Assembly (NCBI GenBank): GCA_035048495.1
Contig: CM068547.1
Location: 28,899,913-28,963,912 of the forward strand
Origin: Euptelea pleiosperma
Taxonomy: Eukaryota > Streptophyta > Magnoliopsida > Ranunculales > Eupteleaceae
Direction of reading: 5' to 3'
Length of the DNA stretch: 64,000 nucleotides
Part shown: one piece after another, positions 46,001 to 55,000 of the stretch
Numbering within the stretch: the stretch's first letter is position 1
Layout of the letters: every line of letters begins with the position of its first letter
Notes under the pieces: generated by a model
Told to the model about the DNA's origin: nothing
What the model saw: the letters and a program-made list of their open reading frames with translations, nothing else
Database searches by the model: none
Made by a program: the position numbers and the translations under genes

Positions 46001-49000
46001 TGGAAATTTTGTGTAAATGTGATTTATCACCATTTAACCCATATGGGTATGAAACTTAATTGTCAACATTATTTGGGCCCTGGACTATTTATTGAAACCC
46101 TAAATTGTGAGCAAGACTTCTTTTTTGATTATTGGATTGATTCCCTAGGTTAACAGAAGCCAGATTTCCGTAAATCTTAGCCTATTAATTTTGTTAGGTT
46201 TGTACTACAGCACTATGGCGTGATCTTGATTTTGCATAAGAACCGGAATGGATTTTATTTGATTTACATAATGCTTAGTTGATCTATTTTATTTGTTGGT
46301 GTTATCAGTAATTTTAATTAATCTCAGCTTCATTAGTTAGGATCATATCATTAATCCTGCATCACAACCTCATTGCACATATTGTCAACCCATGTTATAG
46401 TTTTCCTTGTCCCTTTAGATCTCATATAACAATAGCTAGGTGGGAATACTGATTGACACAGTGTCCTCATCAACCGCGGCAATTGATCTACCACTCGATA
46501 AGACAATTAAGCCTCCAGGAGTTGCACCCTCTCCCCAACCTGCCCAGAAGCCTTGGAGATAGAAGCATATCCAAAAGAGTGCAAAGACCGATAGAAGGAG
46601 AAGATTGATGGCCATCGAGCACCACTGTGGATGACAAATCCCCAGACTTTGTAACATGCTCACTGGATGAGGGGAAATTAGAGCAGCACCCTTTCTGGTA
46701 TTCTTTAGATGTCAACACATAAATGGGGTTGAAAGGCTTCTCAAACAAGTTGATTGAAGAATCCACACCCTTCTCCTTCCATTTGAAACACTCCCTGACA
46801 TTTGCATGTGATCGCAAACGATTGGGGGTAGTGTATAATCAAACGAAACTAACATAGAAAATCCCCCAAAATGCCCTTACCTTTGGTCATTAATGCCCAT
46901 CTGGATCTCCTTGTCACCTTAAGAAATCATCATCAACCCTCTCGCATATCCTAATATCGGTATTCTGGCATCTTCTATTAGTCCCACCCCCAACTCAACT
47001 ATCAGAGTGGCATGGCACAACATTTGCCCACCTAATCTAGTACCCCGTAGCCTAAGATCATCAATCGACGTATGTGTCCCACCCACGCGGCCATTTATGG
47101 TCTTACAAGGACCACCTGAGAGAATCAGATCCATAGAACTAGAGGATTTCCTCTTGCCTCTACGCTGCCAATTATGCCTGCTAACAGCTTTAATTTGAAT
47201 ACTAGGACGGAAATGTGACACATTTAACGCTATTCTCAAGAGTTAATGTCTGTAGGCTGTAGCTATCCACATCTCTATAAGACGGATGATTAAAATGAAG
47301 ATTACGCATGCCAACGCTGTATCGGCCAAGATCCACATTGGTCTCGTGGGCCAATTGATGCTTGGGAAAATTGAAATCATCAAGAGCGTTAGCCATGCCA
47401 GTTGTCCTAACAAAGCCACGTAATAATCTACTTCCTCCTTGTTCCTAAACGCAAGGAGAGCTCTACACTTATCATCCCTCCCAAGCAGTTGCCTTTGACA
47501 ACAAACTCCAAATCCTCCCACATGAATGTCCAGTGGGGCTCCTGCGATAACTAGCAACTCCTCAAGCCATAGTCACTGAAAGATTGTGGAGTCTACCAAA
47601 ACATTCACTGAAAACAAGATCTTACCACTGGTTTTAACCAAAATGCGTGTCCATTCCACACAATCCATTTCCAAGGTAACTTCATCTGCCGTTATGAAGC
47701 CGCCACATAGGTATCCTATGACTTGAAAGGAAGCAAGACCCCATAGCTGGAGGGGGAGACCATAGATCCTCACCCACTTACTACCTTCAGCGGGCCTCTG
47801 AAAAGAACATTGTGCTCTTGGACTCCAAATATCCAGAAGCAAAAACGATTTGCCTAGGATCCTTATCTCCTACTTCAATGATCCTTAATGCTTCAGCTCT
47901 AGAAGGAAACATGAAAAGAAACAGGCCATCACAGAGTCTTCTGACCATGACACCAGTAGCGACCTTCTAAACCCTATTAACCAACTTTTGAACTTCAGAA
48001 ACCTTCTTGACCTCCAGATCAAATTTACCAACCAAACAGAGCTGGAAATAGCTAATCCTCTCCTTCACCCCATATCGATCTAAGGCAATGAAAATACAGT
48101 ACCTTCAAACTCGGGTCGTGCATCCACCTCAATTAGGCTAGGAGTGAAGGCCTAGTACCTTTTGTAGCTCCTACCAGGAAACAGAGGACCAAAAGTATCC
48201 TATTGGAGCTGCTAATAGGATTTTTTTTTTATAAGGAGTTGCTAATAGGATTGATAGTCTGAAAGGGAAATTTATAAAGATTTTGCAATCAAACAATCAA
48301 CAAAGCCTCATCCCATCTGTTTGGGGTTGGCAAGGGAAATCTATAAAGATTTTTGTAATCAAACAATCAACAAACCTTATCTCCAATGGTTGGGGTTGGC
48401 TACACTAAACCCATTTCGTCATTCAGCTCAATTTTGCAACTAAAGAAAACAAAAAAGTTGAGATATTGAGCAAGAAGTGATTACAAGCCAGATGACAAAT
48501 GAAAAGCCTGAGAATGTCATGCACAACCAGACCCCAACAACATCCAAAGTATTGCCATTCCTAAGAAATGCCTATGTACAAAGGAAAAAAGAAACCACAA
48601 AGAAAATATGTTCATAAGAAATCAATTAAAATAGAGAAATATTTACCCAAGAAGTGGAGGAATAGCACCAACAATAGCTCCTACCCATGTATTTACTGGG
48701 TGTATTTGCTTTAGTGGAGTATATACGAATGCATAAAGAGCAAGATTAGAAGCTGCAAGCCCTGCCGCCAAAACATTAGCCTGCAACAACCTTGTCATAA
48801 AAGTTTCGTACCCTTAGCCCCTAGACTCATTAATGGCATATTAATCACCAAAAAAGGGCAAATTGCATAATCTTATAAAATGAGTTAACAAGAATATTTG
48901 GACACCTTGCATGCCAGTAAAGTCGTTCCAGCAACTCCAATGCTAGATGCCCAGAAGGCTGCATGAGGGACACTAAGACGCCCAGAAGGTAGTGGCCTAT

Positions 49001-52000
49001 TCCTCGTTCTCTTCATTTTAGCATCGTTACTTTTCTCAAACACCTAATATACAAATAATAAGATTAAACTGAAATCCATGAGCCTCTGAGGTAATTCACA
49101 GAACGATAAAAAGAATGCATATCATGCAATTTAACCATAAATACTAGTGTATTTGCAGTAAAAACAGACAAGGACATACACAGAACGATAAAAAGAATGC
49201 ATATCATGCAATTTAACCATAAATACTAGTGTACTTGCAGTAAAAACAGACAAGGACATGCAATCTGATTTCTTTTTTTCCTTTTCTATGTATACTGATT
49301 TAGTTTTTTACTTTCCCTTTCTTTTCTTAAAAAATCTTTTTTATGTGGAGTATGGTGTGCCTGAAAATCAGAACTTGAAAATGAGAGAAGGAAACATATA
49401 AAAAAAATAAAGGATGCAGGAGTTAAGAAATAAAATCCTTTGCGTGCAACAAAGGACAAAAGCCCCTCTTTAGGTAAATTATCAGGCATATATCATCACA
49501 CCTCAAGAAATGGTTGAAGAAATGTACAAACCATTCTCAATTCATTCACATAGTTGAAGATGTACATCAACCTTCAAGGGCAACCCAACATGTTGACGCC
49601 CATCTGATTATGTTTGCAAAGTCTCCTATCAAATTCTCCACTTTCTCAATGATTTCAAACTTTCCAAAGCAGCCCATGCCTCCACTTTGTTAGACATAGT
49701 CCATATAGGGTCGTTAACGAATTCAATGGGGGAACCAAAGAAGTCCAAAAGAATGTCAGAAATACCAGCTTCATCGAATCGGAATGAGAAGAGGATGTGC
49801 TTTTACTGAATACACGGCTCCCATTTTTTTAATATTAGGAATGGAATAAAAATAGAGAGAGTATTCATATCCCAGAGCCTCAAGTCCTTGTCACCCTATA
49901 GATCCTCTAAGAAAGGTCATTTTGCTGGAATATTATCTGTACTTAATGAGGTGTGGATTAAGGAGGCATGTGATGACCCTCAAGAATTTCTTACAAAAGT
50001 AATCCTAAAGTTAGCTATATGAGACAATAGTATAATAAATACATAAATACAGATTGTCATCCTAATGTTAGCTATATTTAATACACATTTGAACCCAGAA
50101 GTTAGTCATTAAGGAGGAGGGTTACGTCAGGTTAGCAGTAAGTGCAAAAATCTTGTTCTTTCATAAAGTTGAAATAAGGCTGCTGCTGTTGATGATGATG
50201 TTGATGAATCTAAAGTTAGATTCTATTTCAAAATCTAGCTCTAATTAGTTTTATTTTACAGTACGGTTTCTTTTGAAAGGTGTATGCTATGTAACAAGGA
50301 CACTGCACTTTTAGAGTTTTTTGCCGTGTCGGACACCACTTCCCGACACACATCTGGACACTTATGGCAATGTCATCCCTTGTTTTAATAATTTTTAATA
50401 TAAAATTGATTTCTAAAAGCAGGTTGGTGTGTTCCATCCTCCATACAATAATAAACTAATAAATATTTTCTGCTTTATTTTCTTTTTCTTTTTTTTTATC
50501 AATAATTTTAAGCATTCGTATATATTAATATATTTTAATAAATATATATATGGACGTGTCTCCGTATCGGATTTTTTAGGTTGTCGTGTCGGACGACACC
50601 CGTGTCAGTGTCCTTGTTACATAAGGTGTATGTACTTAGAATTAGGAAGGTAAACAGTTCTAGAGTGTTAGGTTAGTTTATATTTTCTGTTTTAGGAAGA
50701 GAATTGAAATGCAATTGGGAGTCCTCTCCACCCTCTACATAAAGCCATGTACTCCTCCATTTTTTGGATGGCAGAGTAAGAGTTTTCTTTCAGCTGCAGT
50801 GACTGCTGCTACTTGTTAGATGTGACTCCTCTCAATAATGTTTTGTGACTCCATCCTCCAAAAGCCTTAAGGTTAGTGTGACACACTAATACTAAGACCT
50901 TCAAGAAGTGGTGAGACTCCAATTCATATTCTTCTCTTTCTCTATTCCTCTATTTGTTGCCCCTAACAGAGCTGTTAGGATAACCCTTAAACCCCCTAGC
51001 CCCATCAACCTGCTGAAATCAATCCTTAGACTACCCCTTAAAACCCTGTCTGAAACCCCATAGATTACTCCTTTATTCACCAGTTGAATCATCCATTCCC
51101 TGCTGTCCCAATTAGTTGACCAGCACCTACATTAGGACAGGTAACTATGCCTCTAAGCCCTTCTAATTATTCCTAGGATTCTAGACATAGCCTCAAACCC
51201 TAGTCTTTGATCCCATATTCATCCCATCGCCAAACCCCAACCCTAACCCTAACCTCTCATACTTGGTCATACAAGAAAGACAAAGCGCTGCTGGTTCAGC
51301 ATCACACAAATAAAACTTTGTAAGGGCGTTTTTGGCAGGAAGAATAATGGGAGGGGAATTCCTTGAATTGGTGCTTCCACATCTTGCTTAGTGGTAGAAA
51401 ATAAATAAATAAAAGTTGTGGGTTGTGCTTTCCTCATCCCCTGCTCCTGTTAAAGACAACCACACCCTAAGCATATAGTATTTTTAAGTATGCATCTCGC
51501 AAAGTCATATTAGAGGCCGGATAAAGGATAATAGCTTAAAAGGTCCTTCACAGCTACAAACATCACCCCATACTCATCCCATTGCCAAACCCCAACCCTA
51601 ACCTCTCATACTTGGTCATACAAGAAAGACAAAGCGCTGCTGGTTCAGCATCACACAAATAAAACTTCGTAAGGGCGTTTTTGGCAGGAAGAATAATGGG
51701 AGGGGAATTCCTTGAATTGGTGCTTCCACATCTTGCTTAGTGGTAGAAAATAAATAAATAAAAGTTGTGGGTTGTGCTTTCCTCATCCCCTGCTCCTGTT
51801 AAAGACAACCACACCCTAAGCATATAGTATTTTTAAGTATGCATCTTGCAAAGTCATATTAGAGGCCGGATAAAGGATAATAGCTTAAAAGGTCCTTCAC
51901 AGCTACAAACATCACCCCATACTCATCCCATTGCCAAACCCCAACCCTAACCTCTCATACTTGGTCATACAAGAAAGACAAAGCGCTGCTGGTTCAGCAT

Positions 52001-55000
52001 CACACAAATAAAACTTCGTAAGGGCGTTTTTGGCAGGAAGAATAATGGGAGGGGAATTCCTTGAATTGGTGCTTCCACATCTTGCTTAGTGGTAGAAAAT
52101 AAATAAATAAAAGTTGTGGGTTGTGCTTTCCTCATCCCCTGCTCCTGTCAAAGACAACCACACCCTAAGCATACAGTATTCCCCTCCCCTGCTCCTGTTA
52201 AAGACAACCACACCCTAAGCATACAGTATTTTTAAGTATGCATCTTGTCGCAAAGTCATATTGGAGACCCCCCCCCCCCCCCACACACACACACAAAACA
52301 AGGGATTTTTCACTCAAATCCCAAAAAACTCAAGGTTGAAAACTTAAAATTATTCTTCTAAATTGCACTTTCGTGTGGCGTTTGTTGAGTTGTAAATTTA
52401 TCAGGGTGTCAATGAAAAGGAACAGCAACTGCATATGCTTTTGTACATTCATTAAGATTTAAAATCGAAGGAACTTCTGGAAATTAATTAAATTACAGTG
52501 AACATTACAAGTCAAAGAGGTGGGAGCCAAAGTAGATCAAATTAAGTGATTTTATTAGTAGAGAGAGAGAGAGAGATGTGATGATTTTGTAATATAGTTC
52601 AAGTAGCCACCTGATTTAAGGAGTTAGCAGATGCCGCAACCATCATGGTGCCAGTACAAGTCCAACAAAGTCCTGCAAAATCAATGGTGTTGCCACTCCC
52701 AAGGACGAAACCTGCTCCAGAAGTTGCAACAACTAGCATGCTGGAACAAACAAACAGGAAGAAAAAGATATTTAGTTTCTAAAATAAGATATCAAATGAC
52801 TCTTATGCATCTATGCTAATATAAAGGGAAACGAGGTTCGAGGTAGTTATGCAAAGTAGTGGTTGGTGAAGCTCAAAGTCAACACGATTTTTACCACTAT
52901 TTTCCTAAAACCATGCTAAAATTAATGTATCGAAAAATATATTATCATGCTCAATATTGTACAAACACCCAAGTCCTCAACTCGTATATTAACTCCCATA
53001 GCTAATAGCAATAATCAGTGATGATCATCCCTCTGGATCTCAAATGATCCACAGTTAAAATTTTCTCCTTCGTCGCCAACCACCCTAAAAAAAGCAATCT
53101 TGGTTGGGATATGTGAACCCCACACCAAGGAACGGGGATAGGGGAGAGCCGGTAGAACCTATCAAACCCCCATAAAAAGAGCGGACCGAGAAGATACCTC
53201 CCTTGGTCCAGATCCATAGACGCTTGTCTTGTGTTGTAGGCTGAAAGTGGATACCTTGCAAACAGTCAGACAGATAAGCAAACTAGAGAGTGTATCGATT
53301 CTCCAATCATTGAGATTTCTTTTGAAGCCGAAGTCCCACCCCACTTATTCCCCCTCCATGAAAGTACAATTCTCAATGGACCAAATCTCCACGGCCATTT
53401 ACCCGGAAGAGCCTGATTCATCTCCTTACTTCTTTTAATCCCCAAACCCCCTAAATCCTTAGCATCACAAACGGCCTTCCAAGCCAGGAAATGAAATTTG
53501 TGAGCATCCAACTTATCGTGCCATAAAAAATCCTTCATACATTTTTCCAGAGTTTTTGTTACATTGTAAGGAATCGTGAACAGCAGTCACAAAGTTGGGA
53601 GCAAAAAATCGGCAAGGGGTCTAAGTCAAGGAAATTCGGATAAATTCGATAAAAATAGATAAAAACCGGCAAAAATAAAAAATACGTATAAAAAATATAT
53701 CTTAGCATATTTCAAGTTAGAAATGTTGTTTTTAACAAAACACATTTATATGATGAAAAGTACATCTATAATTCCATAATAATAACTCATAACTCATATG
53801 CATGATTTATCATTCATAATTTCAAAATCGGCAAAATCGAAATCAAAAGGGGAAAAAACAGGTCTCAGTCGATTAATTGGCAAAATCGTTGATTAATCGC
53901 TGAGTTTTTCGATAAATCAGAGATTTTGCCGATTTTTCAGATTAATCGGCGATTGATTCGTGAATTCGAAAAATTAGAGAATTTTGTGGCTAGGGTGAAC
54001 AGAGAAAAATAATAGATAGATAAGCTAGAAAGAGTGCTTTTAACCAACACCAATTTCCCCCCGTTAGAAAAGTATCTTGCCTTCCACAAGGCTAATCTCT
54101 TCTCAAAGCGCTCGATCACCGACGCCCACAAAGCTTTTGACCTATAAGGATCCCCTAACGGAAGGCCCAGTAAGTAGTCGACAAGCTATCAATACAACAC
54201 CCCAGAATATGTCAGATCTGACATGTTCTCCACATTTCCCACCCCCACACCTTACTCTTAGCCAGATTCACGCATAACCCCGAGGTTGCCTCAAAGCAAC
54301 ATAAAAGGCATCTAAGAAATCTGACCTAAGAGACAGAAGCATGAAGGAAAACTAGGGTGTCGACGACAAATTGAAGATAGGAGATAGCCAGATTCCCCGT
54401 GGCTACCTCGAACCCCCTTAAGCTCTCACCTAAGTCCACGACTCTAGAAATCATTCTCCCAAAGCTTCTACCACCACAATGAACAAAAATGGAGATAACG
54501 GGTCTCCCAGTCTCAGCCCCCTAAAACTCCTAAAATATCCAGTTGAAGACCCATTTACTAAAATGGAAAAAGAAGCAGACGAGATACACTTCCTAATCCA
54601 CATCCTCCATTTCACTCCAAAGCCCATCATGGATAGCATATATTCCAAAAACTCCAATCTACAGGACCATAAGTTTTCTCAACATCAATCTTACATGCAA
54701 TCCCCAGCTTCCCCAACTTAAATCTAGATCAATGCACTCATTAGCTATGAGAGCCACATCAAAGATCTGACGGCCCATGACAAAAGGCCCTTGAAACAAC
54801 GAGATGATCGTAGGCAACACCATACGGATTCTTGTAACAAGTATCTTGGCAATGATCTTGTACACGCTACCCACCAAGATACTTGGCATGTAGTCGGCTA
54901 TGTCATCTGCCCCTTGTTTCTTAGGAATCATGGCAACAAACATGCTATTGGATGTAGTCCAAATAACCCTCCTCCCGGAATTCAGTTACCACTTTCATGA

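Larger units (their letters stand above)
41100..46364. mobile_element. Composite element with TGATGC/GCATCA ends inside the LINE
   Basis: Flanked by the 5-bp duplication CAACC (41,095-41,099 and 46,365-46,369). Starts TGATGCGAACATCC and ends CCTGCATCA. Three modules recur: Z (41,100-41,455; inverted at about 45,130-45,510), X (41,460-41,880; inverted at 45,960-46,364) and Y (44,713-45,130; inverted at 45,530-45,960). Ignoring the Helitron inside, the order is Z X Y then inverted Z, Y, X. No gag or pol frame is visible. It is perhaps a rearranged set of LTRs; the class is unsure. Confidence 0.65.
36038..48200 (-). mobile_element. L1-type LINE remnant split by a 5.3-kb element
   Basis: Read on the minus strand: ORF1-like protein with a DUF4283-type segment ([18 protein letters not shown]) at 47,842-47,573; a gap from 46,364 to 41,100 taken by another element; endonuclease pieces ([16 protein letters not shown]) near 40,540-40,100; reverse transcriptase pieces ([16 protein letters not shown] near 38,050; FTDDTVI for the YADD box near 37,880); and an RNase H/zf-RVT-like tail near 36,970-36,570. 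The 3' end is an A-rich tail near 36,040. Many frameshifts and stops make it inactive. It fills most of COX10 intron 4. Confidence 0.8.

Noticed and set aside
46919..47239. 106-residue minus-strand frame
   Set aside because: Part of the decayed LINE ORF1 region, not a separate gene.
51240..51256. Interstitial telomere or ancient chromosome fusion
   Set aside because: Only two to three AACCCT units, and they belong to a 349-bp tandem repeat; too short for a telomere remnant.
51226..52260. CRISPR-like array
   Set aside because: Long contiguous repeats without spacers, in a plant nuclear intron.
52741..52779. Alternative in-frame start of COX10 exon 2 at an upstream AG
   Set aside because: It would translate the pyrimidine tract into a Phe-rich insert absent from other COX10 proteins; the nearer acceptor matches the conserved Ser-Met junction.
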